The translations under genes and the position numbers were made by a program. This document shows positions 43,213-52,154 of a stretch of DNA of 56,094 nt, piece by piece. The notes under the pieces were generated by a model. The model was given only the letters and a program-made list of their open reading frames with translations. It did no database searches and was not told where the DNA came from. How positions within the stretch are numbered: position 1 is the first letter of the stretch; each line of letters opens with the position of its first letter. Source of the stretch: JAJDAN01 sp046583095 (GTDB lineage: Bacteria; Myxococcota_A; UBA9160; UBA4427); the NCBI GenBank assembly GCA_046583095.1, contig JAYGDB010000071.1, forward strand, positions 1 through 56,094, given 5' to 3'.

Positions 43213-44415
43213 TCAGGTGTCCATCTTGGCGACTGCGCGACCGGCGGCCTCGTACATCGAGACGCTGCGATCGCAGTACTCGACCCCGTGCTTGCGGAGG
43301 ATCTTGAAGCCCTCTTCCTCCCAGGCGCCTGGGATCCGGAAGATCGCGATGGCCTCGGCGGGATCGCGTCCGGAATCGATACAGCCCGCGATGACGCCCC
43401 GCGCGACGATGTCGACCCGCGTGTTCGAGACGACGTTCATCATCACGGCGATGCTCTCGACGCCGGGCTTCGAGAGGATCAGCTTCGTGAGCTCCCGGGC
43501 CTTGCTGACGCTGGGATTGCCGCCGATCTCGCAGTAGTTGGCAGGCCGGCCGCCGTGCTTGCGGACCGCGTCGAAGAGGGTGAGCGAACCGCCTCCAGCG
43601 CCGATCACGAGACCCAGGTTGCCGTCGAACTCGACGACGTTGCCGGCCACGCCCCGGTGATCCACGGCGTTCACCCGCGCTCCCGCGATCTCGAACTCCG
43701 TCGGGGGTCGGGCCTGGCGGGTCTCGTCTTCGCCGATGCCGAGCTCCTCGAGAAGTGTTCCGTGGAGACCGCGCGCCTCGGCCTCGAGATCGACGTGGCC
43801 GTCCAGCACCACGAAGCTCCCGTTCTCGAGCTTCCCGATCGGGTTGATCTCCGCGAGGGTGAGGTCGTAGCGCAGAAAGATCTGCATCAACTCGAAGATG
43901 ATCGGAGTGAGGCGGTTGAGATCGCTGCCGGTGACGCCCGTGGCCCCGATGGCTTCCTTCGCGATGCGCGGCGAGAGGGGGAGGATGGTCGAGAAGTGGG
44001 TCTTCGAGACGTGATCCGGATGGGTCTCCGCCACCTCTTCGATGTCGATCCCGCCCATGTCGCTGAAGACGAGGACGGGCCTCTTCTTGCGGCCGTCCCA
44101 GGTGACGGCCGCGAAGTACTCCTGGGTGATCGAACTCTTCGCCTCCACCAGAACCGAGCGCGACTTCTGGCCCTTCACCTCGACGGGCATGATCGCATCG
44201 AAGTGTGCGGCGGCCTCGTCGGCGGTGTCGGCGAACTTCACGGCGCCGGCCTTCATCCGGCCACCCGAAAGAACCTGTCCCTTCAACACCACGGGACCCG
44301 CGATCGACTCGAAGGCGGAGCGGGCCTCGTCGGAGGTGGACACGACGTGGCTGTCTCCGAGCGGGAGGCCGTGGCGCCGGAACAGGGCCTTGGCTTCGTA
44401 CTCGTAGAAACGCAG
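43213..44415 (-). CDS. Succinyl-CoA ligase beta-like subunit (ATP-grasp), probable CTG start
   Basis: The 400-residue subunit is the ATP-grasp partner of the alpha-like subunit. The N-terminal element RFYEYEAKALFRRHGLPLG is the family's opening; GPVVLKGQVLSGGRMKAG, AEINPIGKLENG and CEIGGNPS follow. A frame starting at the GTG at 44343 would cut off the opening element. Upstream, the only in-frame codon before the stop of the hydratase gene (TAG at 44431) that precedes this element is CTG at 44415, with GGAGAGAGG at a proper distance. A CTG start is therefore likely. Role as in the alpha subunit: a malate- or succinate-type acid-CoA ligase. Confidence 0.85.
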   Translation of the reverse strand: MRFYEYEAKALFRRHGLPLGDSHVVSTSDEARSAFESIAGPVVLKGQVLSGGRMKAGAVKFADTADEAAAHFDAIMPVEVKGQKSRSVLVEAKSSITQEYFAAVTWDGRKKRPVLVFSDMGGIDIEEVAETHPDHVSKTHFSTILPLSPRIAKEAIGATGVTGSDLNRLTPIIFELMQIFLRYDLTLAEINPIGKLENGSFVVLDGHVDLEAEARGLHGTLLEELGIGEDETRQARPPTEFEIAGARVNAVDHRGVAGNVVEFDGNLGLVIGAGGGSLTLFDAVRKHGGRPANYCEIGGNPSVSKARELTKLILSKPGVESIAVMMNVVSNTRVDIVARGVIAGCIDSGRDPAEAIAIFRIPGAWEEEGFKILRKHGVEYCDRSVSMYEAAGRAVAKMDT

Positions 44416-44430
44416 AGGGGGACCTCTCTC

Positions 44431-45534
44431 CTAGGAATAGTGGGCGCGACGCTTGACGGCGATGTCCCGATCCAGAGTGAAGATCGAAACCTTCTTGAAG
44501 CCCGGGGGTGCATCTTCGTGAGTGGCACCCTCTTCCGGGACGAACTTGTGGCCGAGGAGGCGCGTCCGGGCGATGCCCAGGTCCGGTCGCTCGGGATAGT
44601 CTTCCTTGCCCAGGATCTCCGTTGCCGCGAAGACCGTGTCGCCCTTCTGGAGCGGCGCCGTGTGGCGGCCGGTGTGGAAGACGATATCTCCGAGCGCGTT
44701 GTCGCTGACGTCCGGTCCCGAGAGCCCGAGACAGAGCACGAACGGAATCCCGCCGAAGATGATCAACTCGCCTCCCAGGTACTGGGACGGGTTGAGGTCG
44801 ATCATGTGCTGGTTGCAGTGCACCTGGCTGGTGTTGTCGAGGATGCCCGTCAGGTGGATGTGCTCGTCGGTGACGGTGCGGCCGCGAGAATGCGCGATCA
44901 GGGTGCCGGGCTCGAGGTCTTCGAAGTAGGCATCGGGCCGGAAGAGGTGCGCCATCGACTTGTAGTCTACGTCGCCGCGATACTCGGGCAGCCACAGCTC
45001 GCACTCGATCTCGTCCGGCTCGATCTGAAAGCTCTCGACCTCGGCGTCCACGTCGTTCTTGTAAACCTGCACCTTCCGCTGGTAGGTCATGACGATCGAC
45101 TCATCGGGCCCGCCGACGTTCTTCCGGCCGGTGGACTGGACGTGCACGATCCCGAGGTTGGGCTTGCTCGCAGAGGTACGAACCCCGAGAACCTTCGTTT
45201 CGACCTCGAGGGTGTCCCCGATGTAGACCGGTGCGCCGAAGCGCATGTCGATGTACTCGAGGTTCGCCCTGGCGTTCTCGGAGACGTCCTCGACCGTCTG
45301 GCTGAAGCAGACCAACATCACCAGACCCGGGGAGCAGACGAGACCGTCGAAACCGTGAGCGCGCGCAACCCGGTCGTTCTTGGTCAGCGGGTTCGTCGAC
45401 ATCGAGAAGTCACTGAAGGTGGTGAAGAGACCCTCAGTGATCGTCTTGCCTCCCTTGTGCCGAAGGATCTGGCCCGACTCGAAGTCTTCGAGGAAGTTGC
45501 CTGTCTTCTTCCGGATGACGCGCGGGGTGCTCAT
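44431..45534 (-). CDS. MaoC-type double hot-dog hydratase, mesaconyl-CoA hydratase (Mch)-like
   Basis: The 367-residue protein has two hot-dog domains. The first opens with KTGNFLEDFESGQI and the KTITEGLFTTFSDF segment; the second starts near residue 180 with HLFRPDAYFEDLEPG and RTVTDEHIHLTGI. Order and wording resemble beta-methylmalyl-CoA dehydratase/mesaconyl-CoA hydratase of Rhodobacter, where the opening GNFFEDF and RTITEGD are alike. It would interconvert mesaconyl-CoA and beta-methylmalyl-CoA, the substrate of the lyase encoded at the end of the operon. An itaconyl-CoA hydratase role is an alternative. It is the first gene of the five-gene set and lies 74 nt after the endonuclease-like gene. 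Confidence 0.82.
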   Translation of the reverse strand: MSTPRVIRKKTGNFLEDFESGQILRHKGGKTITEGLFTTFSDFSMSTNPLTKNDRVARAHGFDGLVCSPGLVMLVCFSQTVEDVSENARANLEYIDMRFGAPVYIGDTLEVETKVLGVRTSASKPNLGIVHVQSTGRKNVGGPDESIVMTYQRKVQVYKNDVDAEVESFQIEPDEIECELWLPEYRGDVDYKSMAHLFRPDAYFEDLEPGTLIAHSRGRTVTDEHIHLTGILDNTSQVHCNQHMIDLNPSQYLGGELIIFGGIPFVLCLGLSGPDVSDNALGDIVFHTGRHTAPLQKGDTVFAATEILGKEDYPERPDLGIARTRLLGHKFVPEEGATHEDAPPGFKKVSIFTLDRDIAVKRRAHYS

Positions 45535-45608
45535 GGGGCGGCGAAGGTAGTGTCCGCCGCCTCGTCCCGCACATCATCGAGCCGCAAGCGGACCGATCGA
45601 CTCGCCCG

Positions 45609-46337
45609 TCAGGCGTGCCCCGCTTTGGGGCAACTCCCGGCGAGCGGGCACCGGTCGGGGCGCCCGCGCAGACACGCAGCACGCCCCAGCTTCTCCAACG
45701 CGGCTTCGAGGTCTCGCATCGATACGCCGCCGGCGGTCGAGGCAAGACGTGCCAGGCTGGCGGGAGCGCCTTCCTCGTCCTGGGTCGACGAGATCCAGCC
45801 GAGGTCCTGACCCGCGGCCAGGACGGCCGAGGAGCTGGGCAGGTCGCAGGTCGCGCTCCAGCGATCGCGCAGAGGCGTGAGGAACCGCAGCACTGCGGCC
45901 TTGCCGAAGCCGGCGCCGAGCTGAGACAGTCGCCGCGCCACGTCTTCCAGGCCGTCGGCGCCCCCGACGAGGCCGTCGATGGAGCCTCCGTGCTTCTGCA
46001 CGAGCGACGCGCACACCCGGCCGAGCACGGCTGCGACGGCTTCGCTCTTGGGGACGCCCGCCTCCTCGAGGCATCGCTGCACCTCCGCGAAGCCGGCGCG
46101 GGCGAGGGGAGCCGGAGCCGCGAGTCCTGCCCGAGCCAGTCTCCGGAAGGCGTCGAGTGCGACCGCCTCGCGGGTGCGGCCTCCGAGCAGGACGCTCGCG
46201 ACCAGCCAACGACCGAGCTCCCGGTCGAGGTCGAGGCCGAGTGCGCTGGCCGGGTGGGGGCCCAGCCGTTTCACGAGACGCTCCGGGGAAGTCTCGAGGG
46301 GAGGCGATGCAGAGTCCGGGCCGCGGGTTTCGGTCAT
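45609..46337 (-). CDS. Endonuclease III-like (HhH-GPD) protein with reduced cluster cysteines
   Basis: The 242-residue protein is mostly helical. The stretch LSQLGAGFGKAAV (138-149) aligns by eye with the helix-hairpin-helix and catalytic Lys of endonuclease III (Lys146 here), and Asp165 (ATCDLPSSS) lies 19 residues later, near the usual 18. The C-terminus has CLRGRPDRCPLAGSC (Cys222, Cys230, Cys236), like the iron-sulfur loop of the family but with three rather than four cysteines. A DNA glycosylase/AP-lyase-like role is possible. The gene is divergent from pntA1 by 102 nt. I hold the family call loosely. Confidence 0.5.
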   Translation of the reverse strand: MTETRGPDSASPPLETSPERLVKRLGPHPASALGLDLDRELGRWLVASVLLGGRTREAVALDAFRRLARAGLAAPAPLARAGFAEVQRCLEEAGVPKSEAVAAVLGRVCASLVQKHGGSIDGLVGGADGLEDVARRLSQLGAGFGKAAVLRFLTPLRDRWSATCDLPSSSAVLAAGQDLGWISSTQDEEGAPASLARLASTAGGVSMRDLEAALEKLGRAACLRGRPDRCPLAGSCPKAGHA

Positions 46338-46439
46338 TGGCAGTGCCCGACGATCGCGTCTAAGGTCCCCCCCCGGCCGCTCGCGGCTGGGCCCGCGCTG
46401 CCGACGACACGATCCCGGACTCGAACCTGGAGCCCCCCC

Positions 46440-47617
46440 TTGATCATCGGAATTCCTCGGGAAGTTCTAGCGGGCGAGCGTCGTGTCGCGCTGGTTCCGG
46501 ACGCGGTGAAGAGCCTGATCGACCTCGGGCTCGAAGTGCTGGTGCAGACGGGTGCCGGCGAAGAATCGGGCTTTGCGGACGGCGAGTACGAAGACGCCGG
46601 AGCGAGACTGGCATCCGAGGCCGCGCAGGTGCTCGGCGGCGCCGACGTCATCTTGAAGGTGCAGCCTCCACAGCCGATCAGTTCGGCCGACGATTCCCAC
46701 GAAGTGGACCTGATCACGGAAGGTGCCGCGCTCATCGCACTTCTGAAACCCCTGGACGCGCTCGAGGTGACGGAGCGGCTCGCGAAGCGCCGGGTGAGTG
46801 CCTTCGCGATGGAGTTCATGCCCCGGATCACGCGCGCCCAGTCCATGGACGCGCTCTCGTCCCAGAGCAATCTCGCCGGTTACGAGGCGGTGCTGCTGGC
46901 ATCGACCGCCCTGCCGCGCATCTTCCCGATGATGGTGACGGCGGCGGGCACGCTGCAGCCGTCGAGGATCCTCGTGATCGGTGCGGGCGTTGCGGGCCTG
47001 CAGGCCCTGGGAACGGCGAAGCGTCTCGGCGGCATCACGTACGCGTACGACACACGCCCGGTCGTGAAGGAACAGGTGGAGTCCCTGGGTGCCCGCTTCG
47101 TCGAGCTCGATCTCGATACCGGCGATGCCGAGGACGCGGGGGGCTACGCGACCGCCCAGAGCGACGACTTCTACCAGCGCCAGCGGGACCTGCTCGGCGA
47201 GCACGTCGCCAAGTCGGACGTCGTGATCACGACTGCGCTCGTCCCCGGCCAGGAAGCGCCACTGCTGATCGAGGAGACGGCCGTCCAGGCGATGCGTCGC
47301 GGCTCTGTGATCGTGGATCTCGCGGCGGAGAAGGGCGGGAACTGCGCGCTCACCGAGGCCGACAAGGTCGTCGTGAAGCACGGTGTCACGATCATGGGCC
47401 ACACGAACCTGCCCGCCAAGGTGCCGGCGAACGCGAGCCAGTTGTACGCCAAGAACCTGGTCACCTTTCTAGACCACCTGCTCGAGGAAGGCCAGCTGAA
47501 GTTCGACCTCGAGGACGAGATCACCAGTGGCACGCTCATCACGCACGAGGGAAAGGTGATCCACGAACGAATCCGGAGCCTGCTCGACGAGCGGGGCGCC
47601 GCGAAGGTGGAGAACTG

Positions 47618-47618
<1 letters not shown>
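46440..47618 (+). CDS. pntAA: NAD(P) transhydrogenase alpha subunit part 1 (NAD-binding domain I)
   Basis: The 392-residue soluble domain I binds NAD(H) and hands hydride to the NADP domain of the beta subunit. It has the alanine-dehydrogenase-like opening IGIPREVLAGERRVALVPD, SQSNLAGYEAVL, the nucleotide motif VIGAGVAGLQALGTAKRLG and a C-terminal helix. Start is TTG at 46440 with GGAG 7 nt upstream. The gene ends in TGATG, overlapping the next. The transhydrogenase uses the proton gradient to make NADPH. Confidence 0.95.
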
Positions 47619-47907
<289 letters not shown>

Positions 47908-47911
<4 letters not shown>

Positions 47912-49305
47912 GCGGTAGTACGCTGATCCAGGTCGCCTATCTGGCCTCTGCGGTGCTCTTCATCCTGGGGCTGCGGATGCTCTCGTCCCCGAAGACGGCG
48001 CCCCGCGGCAACCTCATGGCGGCGGTCGGCATGTTCATCGCCGTGGTGGCAACGCTCGTGAGCTCGGGAGTCGTCGACTACCGCTGGATCGCGCTCGGCG
48101 CCGCAATCGGCGGTGGCCTGGGTGCGGTTGCCGCCATGCGCGTGGCGATGACCGCGATGCCGCAGATGGTGGCCCTCCTGAACGGCCTGGGCGGTGCAGC
48201 CTCGGCGCTGGTCGCAGGCGCTGACTTGCTCTCGAAGATCAGTCAGGGCGTGCTGCCGTCGGGCATCGTCCCGACCGCGATCGTGCTCTCCGTCCTGATC
48301 GGGTCGGTCACGCTCACCGGCAGCATGATCGCCTTCGCGAAGCTCCAGGAGTTGATGACGACCGCCCCGATCACCTATCCCGGTCAACAGGTCGTGAACG
48401 CACTGATCGGCCTCGGGGTGATCGCCTTGGGCGTGATGTTGGTGATGGATCCGACGGCCCTGCCGGTGTTCTGGGGCCTGATGGGCATCGCGCTGCTGCT
48501 GGGTGTCCTGCTCGTGATCCCGATCGGTGGCGCGGACATGCCCGTCGTGATCGCGCTGCTGAACTCGTATTCGGGCCTGGCCGCCTGCGCGACCGGCTTC
48601 GTGCTCGACAACAGCGCGCTGGTCATAAGCGGCGCACTCGTCGGTGCGTCGGGACTCATCCTGACGAAGATCATGTGCGACGCGATGAACCGCTCGATCG
48701 GGAACGTACTGTTCGGCGCCTTTGGCGCGGCTCCGGAAGCTGTCACGGGTGGCGGTGACGGTGAGCCGCAGGGCAACGTTACGAGCTACACCCCGCTGGA
48801 CGCAGCGGTCATCTTCTCCAACGCCCGCTCGGTGATCATCGTTCCGGGCTACGGCATGGCGGTCGCGCAGGCGCAGCACGCGGTACGTGAGTTGGCCGAC
48901 ATCCTCGAGGAGAAGGGCATCGAGGTGAATTTCGCCATCCATCCGGTGGCGGGGCGCATGCCAGGCCACATGAACGTACTGCTCGCTGAGGCCGACGTTC
49001 CCTACGAGCGACTCGTAGAGATGGACCAGATCAACCCGCAGTTTCCCGAGACCGACGTCGCGCTCGTGATCGGTGCGAACGACGTGGTCAACCCGGCGGC
49101 ACGCAGCGACACCGATAGCCCGATCTACGGCATGCCGATCCTGAACGTCGACCGTGCCCAGCACGTGTTCGTCATCAAGCGCAGCATGAATCCCGGCTTC
49201 GCGGGGATCCAGAACGCGCTGTTCTTCAATGACAACACGATGATGGTCTTCGGCGATGCGAAGAAGGTCGTGATCGCGCTGGGCGAGGCGGTGCGGGACT
49301 ACTGA
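47908..49305 (+). CDS. pntB: NAD(P) transhydrogenase beta subunit
   Basis: The 465-residue subunit begins with about nine membrane helices (IQVAYLASAVLFILGLRML onward). It ends with the NADP-binding domain III, starting near residue 290 with VIIVPGYGMAVAQAQHAV and containing GRMPGHMNVLLAEA and VIGANDVVNPAA. Length and motifs match PntB. The start is GTG at 47908, overlapping pntAB. With ETF and several acyl-CoA dehydrogenases nearby it would balance NADH and NADPH. Confidence 0.96.
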
Positions 49306-49392
49306 CAGGCCGATGCGCGAGCGCCGGGGCGACTGATCGCTAGATCGTCGGCGACGCGAGCTCGGCGCCTGCTTCGAAGTTCGTGCTTCGAC

Positions 49393-50133
49393 TCAGTTGG
49401 CGGCGACGGATGTTGACAGGGCGCGCGGCCGCACGGTCAGCAGTGCCAAGACGCGTCCGCGGGTCGCGAAGCGTGTCATGGTGGCATCCACGTCGACCGG
49501 GCCGCCGCTCGCATCCACGAGACGTGTCCAGAAGCTGCGGGTGTCGTCGTTCTCGCTCATGGCGTCGAGTTGGGTCCACCAACCATCGTGACCGTTTCGC
49601 TCGACGAAGGAGAGGGCGGCGACGCCTAGAAGTGCGTCGCGATCGACGCCGAGCAGCGAGCCGGCGGCGGGGTTCGCATCGACGATCTCGCCGCTGTCCG
49701 TGTCGATCGCCAGGAAGGCGTCTGCGATCCGGTCGATAGCGGCGACCACGACCCTGCGCGTCGCTCGGGGTCGTCCGCGCTGCTTGCGCCCGTCGCTCGT
49801 CGTCCGGATCGAGAGCCGGAACGCCTCGATCGACGGGCGGACCTTCGCGACGAGATTTGCGTGGAGCTCTCCGGCAGTTTCTGCGGCCGCCTGGGTCCAC
49901 GCCTCGACGAGCGCCATCACCCTTCTCTCGTTCAGACGCAGGCCGTCGAGGGCGGGTGTGATCGACTCCCCGCGGACGAGGGCGGACGCGAGGAACGAGC
50001 GGAAGCGGCGCAACGCCTCGCTCTCGACAGAGCCGTGGGCCGGCGCCGCGGGTCCCAGCTGTCGCTTCAGGGCGCTTTCGATCTCGCGCCGGTGCGCGAT
50101 GAGCCAAGTGGCGAGGATGCGATCAGGCTCCAC
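49393..50133 (-). CDS. PAS-domain protein
   Basis: The 246-residue protein has an alpha-helical N-terminal half (about 1-125) without a recognised motif. A PAS-like domain follows (about 130-235): VVVAAIDRIADAFLAIDTDSGEIVDANPAAGSLLG and a following WTRLVDASGGPVDVDATMTRF core. No HATPase, GGDEF or output domain follows, so it is a small sensor or adaptor. Start GTG at 50133; TAGACT (50142-50147) lies 8 nt upstream and no ribosome site is visible. It is divergent from the PilZ gene by 72 nt. Confidence 0.75.
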   Translation of the reverse strand: MEPDRILATWLIAHRREIESALKRQLGPAAPAHGSVESEALRRFRSFLASALVRGESITPALDGLRLNERRVMALVEAWTQAAAETAGELHANLVAKVRPSIEAFRLSIRTTSDGRKQRGRPRATRRVVVAAIDRIADAFLAIDTDSGEIVDANPAAGSLLGVDRDALLGVAALSFVERNGHDGWWTQLDAMSENDDTRSFWTRLVDASGGPVDVDATMTRFATRGRVLALLTVRPRALSTSVAAN

Positions 50134-50205
50134 GAGACGGGAGTCTAACGGATCTCGCTGAAACGGCTCTCAACTCGACCCTGCGTTCCGCCGATCGACG
50201 TAGGC

Positions 50206-50895
50206 ATGGACACACAGCAACTGCCCTGCCGGATCCCGGTTGCCTATGCGAGTGCCAACGACTTCGCGCCCAACACGCTCCGAATTCTCGCGCGCCTGGG
50301 ATACGACATCTTGTCGCCGGAGAAATTCGAGGAACTCCGCAGCGGACCTGACGGCGACCCCGATCGTCAGCCCGATCTCTTTATCGTCGACGAGTCTCGC
50401 TTGCGCGAGTTGCCCGCGAGCGACAGCGCCCGGAACGTTCCGATCGTCGTGGTCGCCCGCAGCCACGCGACACCCGAGGGAGACCCGCGTGTTGTCGCCT
50501 CGGTGAAGCCGCCCATCGGCATGCACGATCTCTACCGGGTGCTGCAGCAGGTGTTCGAAGACCGCCCTCGGACGGCGCCGCGGATTCGAACCCAACTGCC
50601 CGGGGTCTGTCGTCGGTCGGGTCGGGAATGGAACGCGACGGTGGTCTCCCTGTCGGAGAACGGCTGTCTGCTTCGAAGTTCCGAGCCCGTGCCTCTCGGC
50701 ACCAGCCTGCAGCTGGCTTTCAAGGTGCCCGGCTCGGAAACCGTCCACATCAAGGCCGAGATGGCCTACCAGCTACTCCCGGATCTCGGGTTGGTCTTCA
50801 GCTCGATCGCGCCCCGGATCCGAGAGGTCATCGCGCACCACGTCGCCGAGTCGCTCCTCTGCGAGGATCCAGCGGAGCCCTCGCCGAGCCGGTAG
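50206..50895 (+). CDS. Receiver-like plus PilZ domain protein
   Basis: The 229-residue protein has an N-terminal receiver-like domain (about 1-115). Strands PDLFIVDE and SVKPPI match the phospho-acceptor Asp and the conserved Lys-Pro, but the usual N-terminal acidic pair is lost (VAYASAND). A PilZ domain follows (about 120-210), with RIRTQ and LSENGC as candidates for the RxxxR and DxSxxG c-di-GMP motifs, partly degenerate. It may respond to c-di-GMP in motility or envelope control. The ATG at 50206 has no strong ribosome site. Confidence 0.7.
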   Translation: MDTQQLPCRIPVAYASANDFAPNTLRILARLGYDILSPEKFEELRSGPDGDPDRQPDLFIVDESRLRELPASDSARNVPIVVVARSHATPEGDPRVVASVKPPIGMHDLYRVLQQVFEDRPRTAPRIRTQLPGVCRRSGREWNATVVSLSENGCLLRSSEPVPLGTSLQLAFKVPGSETVHIKAEMAYQLLPDLGLVFSSIAPRIREVIAHHVAESLLCEDPAEPSPSR

Positions 50896-50924
50896 ACTGG
50901 GCGCCTCCTTCACTGAGAGAGCCC

Positions 50925-52154
50925 TTGAGTCACGCCGCCTCCGCAACGCCCTCCGAGGACTTCGAGAGCTTCCTGCGAGGCCTCGACCTCTTCGCGCCGA
51001 GCGAGCAGCACGTTCTCTTTGCCCGCATGCTCCGGGAGTTCGTGAAGCGGGAGGTAGAGCCCCAGGCGGCGGAGCACGACCGTGCGGAGACTTTCAACCA
51101 CGCGCTCTTCAAGCGGGCCGGCGAGCTGGACCTGCTCGGCGTGACGATCCCGGAGGAGTACGGGGGGGCCGGGCTCGACGCGATCGCCGCGATCCAGCTG
51201 ACCGAGATCCTGTCGACCTCCGATCCGGGCTTCACCCTCGCGTTGCTCGCCCACAGCATCCTCTTTGCCCAGAACCTCGCCGTGAACGGCAACGACGAGC
51301 AGCGTGCTCGTGTCCTCCCGAAGGCGGTCACCGGTGAGTGGATCGGCGGGTTGTGCATGACCGAGCCGAGCGTGGGCACGGACGTGCTCGCCCTGAGGAC
51401 GACCGCCACCCGGAAGGGCGACGACTACGTGCTGAACGGCTGCAAGACGTTCATCACGAATGGAGGCATCGACGAAGAGACCCTCGGCGACGCCTTCATC
51501 GTCTACGCGGCGACGGCCGAGCGGGAGATCTCGAGCTTCCTGGTCGAGAAGGGGATGCCGGGCTTCCGACTCGGCCAGAAGTGGACCGACAAGCTCGGAA
51601 TGCGCGCCTCCTTCACCGCGGAGCTGCTCTTCGAGGACGTTCCCGTTCCCCTCGCGAATCGCATCGGCGCGGAGGGCGAGGGGACGACTCACATGATGCG
51701 CAACCTCGAGATCGAGCGGCTCGTGCTGGCTGGACAGGGCATCGGGATCGCGGAGCGCTGCCTGCGGGTGATGGTCGACTATGCGAATGACCGCAAGAGC
51801 TTCGGCGTTCCCATCCGCGAGCACGGGCAGATCCAGCGCTACATCGCCGAGACCTTCGCGGAGTACCGCGCCGCTCGGACATTCGTCTACGACACCGCGC
51901 GGCGCATGTCGCTCACCTCCACGGGCCAGCGCCTCGATGCCGATGCCACGAAGCTCTTCGGCTCCCAGGTGGCGAAGCGGGCCGCGGACGCGGCCATGCA
52001 GGTGCTGGGCGGCAACGGCTACATGGGCGAATACGTGGTGCAGCGGCTCTGGCGCGACGCGAAGCTGCTCGAAATCGGTGGTGGCACCCTCGAGGCACAC
52101 CACAAGAACATCACCAAGGATCTGTCGGACGATCCCTCGATCATCGGTTCGTGA
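50925..52154 (+). CDS. Acyl-CoA dehydrogenase
   Basis: The 409-residue flavoenzyme oxidises acyl-CoA to enoyl-CoA and passes electrons to ETF. Motifs are typical: TIPEEYGGAGLDAIA, CMTEPSVGTDVLALRTTA, DYVLNGCKTFITNGG, a C-terminal QVLGGNGYMGEYVVQRLWRD, and LLEIGGGTLEAHHKNI, whose Glu probably is the catalytic base. Start is TTG at 50925 after GAGAGAG; a longer frame falls inside the PilZ gene. It overlaps the next gene by 4 nt. Chain-length preference cannot be read; isovaleryl/short-branched members look similar. Confidence 0.9.
   Translation: MSHAASATPSEDFESFLRGLDLFAPSEQHVLFARMLREFVKREVEPQAAEHDRAETFNHALFKRAGELDLLGVTIPEEYGGAGLDAIAAIQLTEILSTSDPGFTLALLAHSILFAQNLAVNGNDEQRARVLPKAVTGEWIGGLCMTEPSVGTDVLALRTTATRKGDDYVLNGCKTFITNGGIDEETLGDAFIVYAATAEREISSFLVEKGMPGFRLGQKWTDKLGMRASFTAELLFEDVPVPLANRIGAEGEGTTHMMRNLEIERLVLAGQGIGIAERCLRVMVDYANDRKSFGVPIREHGQIQRYIAETFAEYRAARTFVYDTARRMSLTSTGQRLDADATKLFGSQVAKRAADAAMQVLGGNGYMGEYVVQRLWRDAKLLEIGGGTLEAHHKNITKDLSDDPSIIGS

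Noticed and set aside
42302..45004. 900-codon minus-strand frame joining the ligase alpha-like gene to an upstream Arg/Pro-rich extension
   Set aside because: The upstream part is the out-of-frame shadow of the ligase beta-like and hydratase genes; the real start is the GTG at 43210.
43288..45810. 840-codon plus-strand open frame opposite the hydratase and ligase genes
   Set aside because: Antisense shadow; the minus-strand genes carry strong family motifs throughout.
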